NCBI RefSeq assembly: GCF_008831085.1
Contig: NZ_WBJY01000004.1
Span: 248,001 to 312,000 of the forward strand
Length of the DNA: 64,000 nucleotides
Direction of reading: 5' to 3'
From: Pseudoclavibacter endophyticus
GTDB lineage: Bacteria > Actinomycetota > Actinomycetes > Actinomycetales > Microbacteriaceae
Shown here: piece after piece, positions 1-7,118 of the stretch
How the letters are laid out: each line of letters starts with the position of its first letter
How positions within the stretch are numbered: the stretch's first letter is position 1
Notes under the pieces: model-generated
Databases searched by the model: none
What the model saw: the letters and a program-made list of their open reading frames with translations, nothing else
Told to the model about the DNA's origin: nothing
Made by a program: the position numbers and the translations under genes

Positions 1-824
1 TGCGGCGCCAGCGGCGGCTCGAGCATCCGCTGCTCGTCTTCTCGATCTTCCGCAACGCGGCCTTCTCGTCGGGCGTCATCGCGGCTGCCGTGGCGTTGTT
101 CGCGATCGCGGGCATCCAACTCGTCACGACGCAACGATTCCAGCTCGTCCAGGGCTTCTCGCCGCTCGAAGCGGGGCTGCTGGTGGCCGCGCTCGCGGTC
201 GGCACGGTCCCCACCTCGCTGCTCGGCGGCGCATTCCTGCACCGCACCGGCCTTCGGCTGCTGATCGCGGGCGGCTTCGCGGTCACGGTCGTAGGCGGCA
301 TCATCGCCATCGCTTCACTCCCGTCGCTGGGCGACACGGCAGGCGACGCTCCGGACCCGGGGGGTGCGGTAGCGACGACGCCCGGCTTCGGGCTCTTCGT
401 CGCCGGCCTGTTGGTCATCGGCCTCGGGCTCGGTGCGGTGTTCGCCGTGGCCTCGTCCGCCATCATCGGCAACGCCCCTACCTCGCGCGCCGGCATGGCG
501 GCAGGCGTCGAGGAGGTCTCCTACGAGTTCGGAGGTCTGATCGCCGTCGCCTTGCTCGGCAGCCTCGTCACCTTCGTGTACACCGCGACGGTGCAGCTGC
601 CCGACGGCACGCCGGAGGTGGCCCGCGAGAGTCTCTCGGACGCGCTCGCGGTCGCGGGAGGTGACCCGGCCGTTGTCGCGCGGGCCGGCGCCGCCTACGA
701 CACGGCGTTCGCGGTCGTCCTCGTCGTGATCGTGGCGGTGCTGCTGGCCGCGACCGTCGCGACTGCCTGGATGCTGCGCCGATACGGTCCCGGCACCCGC
801 TCGCAGCTGCACTCCGAGCACTGA
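1..824 (+). CDS. MFS drug-type exporter, C-terminal part (5' end outside window)
   Basis: The reading frame is open from base 3 and continues a protein begun before the window. The visible part, about 274 residues, is very hydrophobic, with at least six membrane segments, glycine/alanine-rich helices and a loop near residues 110-125 rich in Asp, Pro and Gly. A short basic stretch (RRQRRLEHP) followed by LVFSIFRNAAF fits the cytoplasmic-loop-to-helix transition of 14-TM DHA2-type drug:H+ antiporters. The presumed role is efflux of organic compounds across the inner membrane. It ends with a basic tail (RRYGPGTRSQLHSEH). The internal GTG at 90 is not a credible start because the protein pattern continues upstream. 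The substrate cannot be told. Family confidence is good, subfamily moderate. Confidence 0.8.
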   Translation, partial: RRQRRLEHPLLVFSIFRNAAFSSGVIAAAVALFAIAGIQLVTTQRFQLVQGFSPLEAGLLVAALAVGTVPTSLLGGAFLHRTGLRLLIAGGFAVTVVGGIIAIASLPSLGDTAGDAPDPGGAVATTPGFGLFVAGLLVIGLGLGAVFAVASSAIIGNAPTSRAGMAAGVEEVSYEFGGLIAVALLGSLVTFVYTATVQLPDGTPEVARESLSDALAVAGGDPAVVARAGAAYDTAFAVVLVVIVAVLLAATVATAWMLRRYGPGTRSQLHSEH

Positions 825-853
825 GCGGACCGGTGCGGGCGCGCCTGGCGTGT

Positions 854-1040
854 CGGGTCGCTCCGAGCTACCGAGTTGGACATTTGCTACCGAACGTTGG
901 GTAGCGGTTGTCCGGTCGGGTAGCGGTTGCACGTTTCCGGGTGTGTCGGTGCGGGCTGAGCTACCGGGTCGCTCCGAGCTACCGAGTTGGACATTTGCTA
1001 TCGAACGTTGGGTAGCGGTTGTCCGGTCGGGTAGCGGTTG
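854..1040. repeat. Two 76-bp direct repeats (854-929 and 965-1040) with internal dyad
   Basis: Bases 854-929 recur at 965-1040 with a single difference (C at 890, T at 1001). Each copy holds a near-palindrome, GCTACC-GAACGTTG-GGTAGC (886-905 and 997-1016). The one substitution turns a C-G pair into a T-G (G-U in RNA) pair, so the stem survives. After the second copy a 19-bp unit (1012-1030) is repeated at 1031-1049 and again in degenerate form at 1050-1068. The region lies between two convergent genes and has no convincing coding potential. It may be a REP-like or terminator-like intergenic element. No transposase is nearby. Confidence 0.85.
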
Positions 1041-1122
1041 TCCGGTCGGGTAGCGGGCGCCTGGTCGGGTACCGCCGCGCAGGCCCCGTGTCGCCCGCGC
1101 GCCCGCCCCGCGCACCCGCGCG

Positions 1123-2148
1123 CTACGCCGCCGGATCGAGCAGCACCTTGATCGCGCGCCGCTCGTGCATGGCCTCGTAGCCCTCAGCAGCTCGCGAGAG
1201 CGGCAGCGTGAGATCGAACACGCGGCCGGGGTCGAACTCGCGGCGCCAGATGCGGTCGATGAGATCGGGCAGGAAGCGCCGTACGGGCGCGGGACCGCCG
1301 TGCAGGTGCACGAGCGACGAGAACAGCAGCCGGCCGGATAGCTCGACGCCGTGACCGAGGCCGAGGAAACCGACGTGCCCGCCGGGCCGCGTCGACTGCA
1401 CGGCCTGCAGCATCGACTCGTGCGTGCCGACCGCCTCGATGACTGAGTGCGCGCCGAGTCCTCCGGTCACATCCTTCACCGCCTCGACGCCTTCGTCGCC
1501 GCGCGCCTCGATAATTTCGGTGGCGCCGTAGTCCCGTGCCAGCGCCTGCCGGTCGGCGTGTCTCGACATCGCGATGATGCGTTCGGCCCCGAGCTGCTTC
1601 GCGGCGAGCACCCCCATGAGCCCGACCGCGCCGTCGCCGACCACCGCCACCGTCTTGCCGGGCATGACCTCGGCGGCGACGGCGCCGAACCAGCCGGTGC
1701 CGAGCACGTCCGACGCGGCGAGGAGCGAGGGCACGAGCGAGGCGTCGGGATGCTCGGGGGTCGCCACGAGCGTTCCGTCGGCGAGCGGGACGCGGAGCCG
1801 CTCGGCCTGCGATCCCATCGAGGCCATGCCGACGGCGTGCACGCACCGCGACTGGTAGCCGGCGAGGCAGATCTCGCATGTGTTGTCCGACGCGATGAAC
1901 GACCCGACGACGAAGTCGCCGGGCGCGACCGTGCGCACGTCTGCTCCGACGTCTTCGACGACGCCGACGTATTCGTGCCCCATCGGCGCTCCGGTCGTCT
2001 CGACAATTCCGCGGTAACGCCACAGGTCTGACCCGCACACGCACGCTGCGGTGACGCGGATCACCGCATCGGTCGGCTCGAGAATCGTGGGTTCATCGCG
2101 GTCGGCGACGGTCACGTCGCCGGTTCCCTGCATGATGACGCCTCGCAT
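1123..2148 (-). CDS. Zinc-dependent alcohol dehydrogenase (MDR superfamily)
   Basis: A 341-residue medium-chain dehydrogenase/reductase that oxidises an alcohol with NAD(P)+ in the cytosol. The N-terminal GroES-like domain has the catalytic-zinc motif CVCGSD and the GHEYVG signature. Structural-zinc cysteines are reduced to CEICLAGYQSRC. The Rossmann domain carries VVGDGAVGLMG for the dinucleotide. The start at 2148 (MRGVIM) is chosen because the family starts there and a GAGGTG ribosome-binding site precedes it; an upstream ATG at 2181 would add 11 unsupported residues. It is divergent from the GntR gene, so the operator at 2223-2242 could influence both. The substrate is unknown. Confidence 0.87.
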   Translation of the reverse strand: MRGVIMQGTGDVTVADRDEPTILEPTDAVIRVTAACVCGSDLWRYRGIVETTGAPMGHEYVGVVEDVGADVRTVAPGDFVVGSFIASDNTCEICLAGYQSRCVHAVGMASMGSQAERLRVPLADGTLVATPEHPDASLVPSLLAASDVLGTGWFGAVAAEVMPGKTVAVVGDGAVGLMGVLAAKQLGAERIIAMSRHADRQALARDYGATEIIEARGDEGVEAVKDVTGGLGAHSVIEAVGTHESMLQAVQSTRPGGHVGFLGLGHGVELSGRLLFSSLVHLHGGPAPVRRFLPDLIDRIWRREFDPGRVFDLTLPLSRAAEGYEAMHERRAIKVLLDPAA

Positions 2149-2222
2149 GACACCTCGCTTCGTCGGGGGTGGAGATGCCATCTTCGCGCATCGACGTTGC
2201 GATCACCGCCGCTGTGTGTCAC

Positions 2223-2242
2223 TGTATTAGGGAACTAATACA
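2223..2242. promoter_or_regulatory. Perfect inverted repeat, probable GntR/YtrA operator
   Basis: TGTATTAG-GGAA-CTAATACA is an 8-bp perfect dyad with a 4-bp spacer in the divergent gap between the alcohol dehydrogenase and the YtrA-type regulator. It is markedly AT-rich for this genome. YtrA-family repressors usually control their own operon from such a site just upstream. The assignment to this regulator is inferred from position. Confidence 0.75.
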
Positions 2243-2298
2243 ACGACACAGCGCGAGCGCCGCTCATGGCGCGCGAGCGCGCGACATCCGAGGACACC

Positions 2299-2754
2299 AT
2301 GCAGTTCGACAGTCCATCGCCCATCTGGGCGCAACTGGAGGCCGAGTTCATCCGGCGCATCGTCGTGGGGGAGTGGGCCCCTGGCGCTCGCATGCCCGGC
2401 GTGCGTGAGCTCGCCTCGACCCTCGGGGTGAACCCGAACACGGCGCAACGGGCGCTGGCCGAGCTCGAACGGCGAGGGCTGTGTCGCTCCGAACGAACGG
2501 CCGGACGCTTCGTGACCGAGGATCTCGGCCTCATCGACTCGGTCCGCGGCGACCTCGTCGGGGGTGCGGCCGATGACTTCATCGAGCGCGCGCTCGGCAT
2601 GCGCATGAGCCGAGAGGCCGCGCTACGACTCATCGACGAAAGGTGGAACGACCATGCCGATCACGAACAACGGCCCGGGGCCCGAGCCGGGGCAGCGGAG
2701 CACGACCGGCGGGCTGACCGCGGTGCTGCCGCAACGGCCGCAAGCGGGGCCTGA
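2299..2754 (+). CDS. GntR family transcriptional regulator, YtrA subfamily
   Basis: A 151-residue DNA-binding repressor. The winged helix-turn-helix covers about residues 1-75: PIWAQLEAEFIRRIVVGEW, then MPGVRELASTLGVNPNTAQRAL, then ERRGLCRSERTAGRFV. A short C-terminal dimerisation tail replaces the large effector domain of other GntR proteins, as is typical of YtrA. It is the first gene of an operon with an ABC ATPase and permease, the standard YtrA context. The start at 2299 (MQFDSPSPIW) is preferred over an upstream ATG at 2266. The last 101 bases overlap the ATPase gene in another frame, and the encoded tail (rich in Ala, Arg and Gly) looks unconserved. The likely operator is the dyad at 2223-2242. 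Confidence 0.85.
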   Translation: MQFDSPSPIWAQLEAEFIRRIVVGEWAPGARMPGVRELASTLGVNPNTAQRALAELERRGLCRSERTAGRFVTEDLGLIDSVRGDLVGGAADDFIERALGMRMSREAALRLIDERWNDHADHEQRPGARAGAAEHDRRADRGAAATAASGA

Positions 2755-3499
2755 CGTGCACGGCCGAGCCCAGCATGCCGCGAGCGGCAGTGAATCCCGC
2801 GACGCGACCCCCGTCATCCACACTCGCGGCCTCACCATGCGCTACGGCAAGACCCAGGCGCTCGACGGCATCGACCTCGAGCTGGCTCCCGGCCGTATCG
2901 TCGGCCTGCTGGGCGTGAACGGCTGCGGAAAGACCACCCTCATGAAGGTGCTCGCCGGGGTTGTGGCCGAGTACGGCGGCGAGGCGCGCGTCTGCGGCCA
3001 CCTGCCGGGGCCGGCGTCGAAAGCGCTCGTGTCGTACCTGCCCGACGCCACTTTCCTTCGCGGCCGCATGCGGGTTCGCGACTGCCTGACCGTCTACCGC
3101 GACTTCTTCCCCGATTTCGACCTCGGCAAGGCGCGCGAGCTCATCTCGTTCTTCGAGCTCGGAGAATCGATGCGGCTCGGCGAGATGTCGAAGGGGATGC
3201 GCGAGAAGGTCCAGATCGCGCTCGTCATGTCGCGGAAGGCCCGCCTCTTCCTCCTCGATGAGCCGATCAGCGGCGTCGACCCGGCTGCGCGCCAGGTAAT
3301 CCTCGACGGCATCCTCGGCAACCTCGACGACGACGCGCTGCTTCTCATCTCGACCCACCTCGTGCACGACCTCGAGCCGATCCTCGACTCGGTCGTCATG
3401 ATGCGAGGCGGCCGTGTCGTGCTCACGGGTGACGCCGACGACCTCCGCGCCGAGCACAACATGAGCCTCGACCACCTTTTCCGGGAGATCTTCCGATGA
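2654..3499 (+). CDS. ABC transporter ATP-binding protein
   Basis: A 281-residue nucleotide-binding subunit that powers the permease encoded next. After a disordered N-terminus of about 50 residues come Walker A GVNGCGKTT, a degenerate signature (LGEMSKGMREKVQIAL), Walker B LFLLDEP, a D-loop SGVDP and the H-loop STH. The MSKGM signature is characteristic of the YtrB/EcsA/CcmA-like exporter branch. The start at 2654 has a good AAGGTGG ribosome-binding site. It overlaps the regulator by 101 bp and the permease by 4 bp (ATGA), so the three genes are almost certainly co-translated. The role may be export or envelope-stress resistance; the substrate is unknown. Confidence 0.9.
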   Translation: MPITNNGPGPEPGQRSTTGGLTAVLPQRPQAGPDVHGRAQHAASGSESRDATPVIHTRGLTMRYGKTQALDGIDLELAPGRIVGLLGVNGCGKTTLMKVLAGVVAEYGGEARVCGHLPGPASKALVSYLPDATFLRGRMRVRDCLTVYRDFFPDFDLGKARELISFFELGESMRLGEMSKGMREKVQIALVMSRKARLFLLDEPISGVDPAARQVILDGILGNLDDDALLLISTHLVHDLEPILDSVVMMRGGRVVLTGDADDLRAEHNMSLDHLFREIFR

Positions 3500-4389
3500 A
3501 TGCCACCGCCCCCAGCACCGCAGTAGCCCCCGAGCCGGCAGCGACCCCCGACGCCTCGACGCGTAGGAGCCCCGTCGTCGCCCTATTCCGGCACGAATGG
3601 CGGCGCACCCGCACGCTGCTCGCCGCCATCGGCGCGATCGGCGGGCTCATGGTGCTCGCCTCGTCGGCGCTCGCGGCACTCGACCTGCCGATCGTCTCGG
3701 CGGCCGGCCTCCTGATCGGCCTACTCGTGACGACCTCGCTCGTCCCGGTGGTGCAGCTGGCCCTCGCGGTCGAGTACTGGCTCTCGAGCCATCACCGCGG
3801 CGGCTACTTCACCCATTCGCTGCCCATTCGCGGCACCACCATCTACGCCGTCAAACTGACGTGGATGCTGCTCGTGTCGCTGGCAGCCCTGCTCGCGACG
3901 CTCGTGCTCGCGGCGGTGCTGTGGGTCGGCTTCGCGCTCCCGGCCGGGGCCGACCCCAACCCATTCGGCGTGGCGTCGGACCTCGTACTGCAGGCGACCA
4001 CCGTCATGTCGCCCTCAATGCTCGTCGCGGTCGCGGTCACCGTCGCGCTGCTGTACATCATCTGGCCGGCGCACTTCCTCTTCGCCGCGGCGGTCGGCAG
4101 CGAATCTCCGCTGAACCGGCTCGGCGCCGGCGGGCCCGTCATCGTGTACATCGGGCTGTACGTCGTGCTCCAGGTGGTGGTCATGATCGGGATGTTCGCC
4201 CTGCCGATCGGGGTCGGCGTCACCGATGCGGGCCAGCTTGGCCTCGTGCAGTTCAGCCTCGTCGATGCCTTCGAGGGGGGAAGCGACTCGATTATGCCGA
4301 TCGGCTTCCTCCCGGCGCTCCTGCTCGTCACGCTCGCGTGCGTGTGGCGCACCGCGCGGTCGTGGCGTCGCAAGATCACCATCGTCTGA
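3496..4389 (+). CDS. ABC transporter permease, ABC-2-like
   Basis: A 297-residue integral membrane protein with about six hydrophobic segments spread from residue 45 to 285 and a basic, Pro/Ala-rich N-terminus. ATGA overlap with the ATPase makes it the membrane partner of that subunit. It follows the pattern of YtrA operons: regulator, ATPase, permease. No substrate-binding protein is encoded, which favours export or a sensory function over import. The end is convergent with the monooxygenase gene, and a strong hairpin lies between them. Confidence 0.82.
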   Translation: MNATAPSTAVAPEPAATPDASTRRSPVVALFRHEWRRTRTLLAAIGAIGGLMVLASSALAALDLPIVSAAGLLIGLLVTTSLVPVVQLALAVEYWLSSHHRGGYFTHSLPIRGTTIYAVKLTWMLLVSLAALLATLVLAAVLWVGFALPAGADPNPFGVASDLVLQATTVMSPSMLVAVAVTVALLYIIWPAHFLFAAAVGSESPLNRLGAGGPVIVYIGLYVVLQVVVMIGMFALPIGVGVTDAGQLGLVQFSLVDAFEGGSDSIMPIGFLPALLLVTLACVWRTARSWRRKITIV

Positions 4390-4402
4390 TCCCCGACGCG
4401 AC

Positions 4403-4434
4403 GGTGGGGCCGGATGCACGCATCCGGCCCCACC
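4403..4434. terminator. Bidirectional hairpin terminator, 14-bp perfect stem
   Basis: GGTGGGGCCGGATG, loop CACG, CATCCGGCCCCACC. It lies between convergent genes (ABC permease and monooxygenase). There is no T-tract on either side, as is usual for hairpins in this window. Confidence 0.8.
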
Positions 4435-4479
4435 TCGCATTGCGCCGGCACCGCTGCCGTCGCGCCCCGCCCCGCCCCG

Positions 4480-5901
4480 CTACGAGGCGGCGGGCGAGAC
4501 CGCCGTGGTCACCGGAGCCGCGGCCTCATCGCCGACGAGGCGCTCGACCCCGTTGGGCTCGGGCGACGACAGGTAGCGCTCGAGGCTGTCGTCGAGTTCC
4601 TGCAGCCAGGGCGTGTGGTGCGCCGCCGCCATCGTGCCCGTCATGACCGACGGGTAGACCTTGTCGCGGTACGTCAGGATGTTCTCCTGCTTGTCGTGCT
4701 TCCACGCGAGGAAGATGCGCACAACCTCGTCGAGGTCGAACATCGGGTAGTCGGTCTGCTCGATGAGGTCGCGGATGTAGTCGGCCTGGAACCGCACCTG
4801 GTCGGCGGCCGACTCGAGCTTCGCGAAGCGGGCGAGCCATGCATCCATGTGCGCCCGACGCTCCTCCGCGCTCGGCAGCTCGATGTCGCCGAGGATCACG
4901 TCGCGGGCGAACCAGGCTTGCGCGTCGAACATGTTGAACGTGAACCACTGGTCCTGTGCCCCGAGGTAGAACAAGCGGTCGCTGCCTTCGCGGACGACGC
5001 CGCGGTAGAGGCCGTCCGGGTACACGTTGTTCGGCGAGGACAGCGCGAGGTCGTCACGGAGGAACGGGTAGTGGTGCAGGTAGCCCGTGCACAGCACGAC
5101 GGCGTCGAAGCGGCGCTCCGCACCGTTGGTGAAGTGCACGGTGTCGCCCTCGAAGCTCGTCACGAGCGGCAGTTCCTCCATGCCGTTCGGCCAGTCGAAG
5201 CCCATGGGGGCCGTGCGGTAGCTGAACGTGACCGAGCGCGCGCCCATCTTGAACGCCTGCACGCCGATGTCTTCGGCCGAGTAGCTCGCGCCGATCAGCA
5301 GCACGTCCTTGTCGGCGAGGTCCTCCGCGCCGCGGAAGTCGTGCGCGTGGCGCAGGCTTCCCTGGAACGTCGCAATGCCGTCGAACTGGGGGACGTTCGG
5401 CGTGCTGAAGTGGCCCGTCGCGACGATGACGTGGTCGAATCGCTCGGTCTCGGTGGCCCCGGTCTTGACGTTCTCGACGGTGACCGAGAAGGTCTCGGAT
5501 GCGGCGTCGTACTCGACCCACCTGGCGACGGTCGAGAACCGCACGTACTGCTTGACGTCGGATCGCTCGACCCTGCCATTGATGTAGTCCCACAGCACCT
5601 CGCGGGGCGGATACGACGAAATCGGTTTTCCGAAGTGCTCGTCAAAGGTGTACTCGGCGAATTCGAGTGCCTCCTTCGGGCCGTTCGACCACAGATTGCG
5701 ATACATGCTCGAGTGCACGGGCTCTCCGTGCTGATCCACGCCCGTTCGCCAGTCGAAATTCCACTGGCCGCCCCAGTCCGCCTGTTTTTCGAAGCACACG
5801 ATCTCAGGAATCGCGCGGCCGGTTCGCTTGGCCGACTCGAATGCCCGCAACTGCGCCATTCCGCTTGGTCCTGCTCCGATGATGGCGACGCGTTTCGTCA
5901 C
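4480..5901 (-). CDS. tmm: Flavin-containing monooxygenase, trimethylamine monooxygenase (Tmm) type
   Basis: A 473-residue FMO expected to oxidise trimethylamine to its N-oxide with NADPH and O2. The FAD site GAGPSG is at residues 9-14. The FMO fingerprint is F-Q-G-S-L-R-H-A-H-D-F, and the NADP site is GASYSAED. Stretches such as CFEKQADWGGQWNFDWRTG, SMYRNLWSNGPKEALEFAEY, QDQWFTFNMFDAQAW and TGTMAAAHHTPW match, as I recall it, the bacterial Tmm pattern rather than Baeyer-Villiger enzymes. The GTG start at 5901 has an AGAGGA site; an upstream ATG at 6093 would add 64 low-complexity residues. No trimethylamine transporter or TMAO demethylase gene is adjacent, so the physiological substrate is inferred. 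Confidence 0.82.
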   Translation of the reverse strand: MTKRVAIIGAGPSGMAQLRAFESAKRTGRAIPEIVCFEKQADWGGQWNFDWRTGVDQHGEPVHSSMYRNLWSNGPKEALEFAEYTFDEHFGKPISSYPPREVLWDYINGRVERSDVKQYVRFSTVARWVEYDAASETFSVTVENVKTGATETERFDHVIVATGHFSTPNVPQFDGIATFQGSLRHAHDFRGAEDLADKDVLLIGASYSAEDIGVQAFKMGARSVTFSYRTAPMGFDWPNGMEELPLVTSFEGDTVHFTNGAERRFDAVVLCTGYLHHYPFLRDDLALSSPNNVYPDGLYRGVVREGSDRLFYLGAQDQWFTFNMFDAQAWFARDVILGDIELPSAEERRAHMDAWLARFAKLESAADQVRFQADYIRDLIEQTDYPMFDLDEVVRIFLAWKHDKQENILTYRDKVYPSVMTGTMAAAHHTPWLQELDDSLERYLSSPEPNGVERLVGDEAAAPVTTAVSPAAS

Positions 5902-6352
5902 ATGTTCCTCTCTGCCCCGTGGGGCCGCAGTCGGCCGCTGCGACGTGATCGTCTCCGCGGAGCACGTCTCGCCGCACGGCGATCCTTCTTCACCGGTGGG
6001 CTCCGCGCTGAGCGGCCCTCGCCTGGCGTTTGGCCGAACGGCGGGGAGTCCCCGGAGGCTCGGCAGCGTGCCGATCAGCTGCACTTCGGTCACTTTGACG
6101 GTAGCAGAGGCGTGAATTGAGTGCGTTCGTTCCAGCGCGCGGCCGTGCTCACGAGCGCTCGAAGCGTCCGCCGGGCGTTCCGCGGCAATGTTCGCGCCCG
6201 TAATGCGGCAGCCCTCTCGTAGCTCCGTTTTCGAACGCCATCGAGGGCGCAGTCGATCGATTCGCCGGTTTCACGGCCACGACAAAATCGCCATGTACAG
6301 CGTGCGCACAGGAAAGCGTCTGATCGGCGTTGGGAACGCGCACAAGGAATCG
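5902..6352. other. Non-coding divergent spacer upstream of tmm and dps
   Basis: About 450 bases without a supportable gene. A 111-codon minus-strand frame (6090-6425) has no recognisable domain and no ribosome-binding site. The stretch around 6230-6320 is slightly less GC-rich than the surroundings and may hold the tmm promoter, but I see no clear -35/-10 pair or repeat here. Confidence 0.5.
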
Positions 6353-6371
6353 TGAGGTGAGCCTTTCCTCG
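6353..6371. promoter_or_regulatory. DtxR/IdeR-like iron box upstream of dps
   Basis: TGAGGTGAGCCTTTCCTCG matches the DtxR/IdeR consensus (TTAGGTTAGCCTAACCTAA) at 13 of 19 positions, including the GGT.AGCCT core and the outer GAGG/CCTC dyad. It lies 65 bp before the dps start. Iron-dependent control of dps/ferritin genes by DtxR-type regulators is established in Actinobacteria. Whether this site activates or represses cannot be told. Confidence 0.6.
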
Positions 6372-6392
6372 GTTGCCAGAATGGGGAATCGG

Positions 6393-6410
6393 CGTACCGT
6401 CATTGGTACG
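6393..6410. promoter_or_regulatory. Inverted repeat between iron box and dps start
   Basis: CGTACC-GTCATT-GGTACG is a perfect 6-bp dyad with a 6-bp spacer, 26 bp before the dps start codon. Its position suggests an operator or a 5' leader hairpin. The regulator is unknown. Confidence 0.45.
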
Positions 6411-6436
6411 AACGCACTGGCACAAAGGAGCACTTG

Positions 6437-6955
6437 ATGACCACGCAGCAGACCCGCACCACGAACGACGCCGTCACGGTCGAGGCCATTCCGGCCGCCC
6501 AGGGCGACCTTTCGCGCCCGACAGCCGTCGCCAACTTCCTCGCCCCCGTCGTGCACGACCTGGTCGCCCTCGCCGTGAACGGAAAGCAGGCCCACTGGCA
6601 CGTGCGCGGCGCGAACTTCATTGGGGTGCACGAGTTCCTCGATGAGGTCGTCGAGCACGCGCAAGCCGGCGCCGATGAAGTTGCTGAGCGTATCGTCGCG
6701 CTGGGCCTGCCCGTTGACGGGCGTCTCGGCACCGTCGCCGCGAAGACGAGCACGCCCGAGCTGAGCGACGGGTTCCAGAAGTCCGACGACACGGTGCGCG
6801 AGGTCGTCGCGCAGCTCGACGCCGCGCTCGCCACGCTGTACCGCGCGGTCGACGGCCTCGAAGAGGTCGACCAGGTGAGCCAAGACACCGCGATCGCGAT
6901 TGCGAAGCAACTCGACAAGGACCGCTGGTTCCTCTTCTCGCACATCGCCGAGTAG
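6437..6955 (+). CDS. dps: Dps family ferritin-like DNA-protection protein
   Basis: A 172-residue subunit of the dodecameric mini-ferritin that oxidises Fe(II) with H2O2 and shields DNA. The signature QAHWHVRGANFIGVHEFLDE is present. The interfacial ferroxidase ligands are visible as H53, H65, D69, D80 and E84, aligned with E. coli H51, H63, D67, D78 and E82. The N-terminal tail of about 28 residues is polar but not lysine-rich, so DNA binding is uncertain. The ATG at 6437 is preferred over TTG at 6434 because AAAGGAG ends 6 bases before it. It is monocistronic: its own promoter region carries an iron box, and a terminator follows at 6977-7010. Confidence 0.93.
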   Translation: MTTQQTRTTNDAVTVEAIPAAQGDLSRPTAVANFLAPVVHDLVALAVNGKQAHWHVRGANFIGVHEFLDEVVEHAQAGADEVAERIVALGLPVDGRLGTVAAKTSTPELSDGFQKSDDTVREVVAQLDAALATLYRAVDGLEEVDQVSQDTAIAIAKQLDKDRWFLFSHIAE

Positions 6956-6976
6956 CCGTCCGGACTGGACACCTGC

Positions 6977-7010
6977 ACGGGCGCCCCCTCTGATGCAGGG
7001 AGGCGCCCGT
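6977..7010 (+). terminator. Hairpin terminator after dps
   Basis: ACGGGCGCC and GGCGCCCGT form a 9-bp perfect stem around a 16-base loop, starting 21 bases after the dps stop codon. The loop can extend pairing (CCCTC.. with ..AGGGA). No T-tract follows. Confidence 0.75.
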
Positions 7011-7118
7011 CGTCGCGTTCCGATCCCGCGTCGGCCGTTGTATGACGGCGCATGAAAGGATGCTCGTGCTTCGAATGCGCCGAGGTGGTGCGCATTCGCG
7101 CGTCGAAAGGAGCAGTCA

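Noticed and set aside
854..1068. CRISPR array
   Set aside because: Only two long units, the 35-base intervening stretch is not a spacer series, and no cas gene is present.
6090..6425. 111-codon minus-strand frame upstream of dps
   Set aside because: No ribosome-binding site, no recognisable domain, and it runs across the iron box and dyad.
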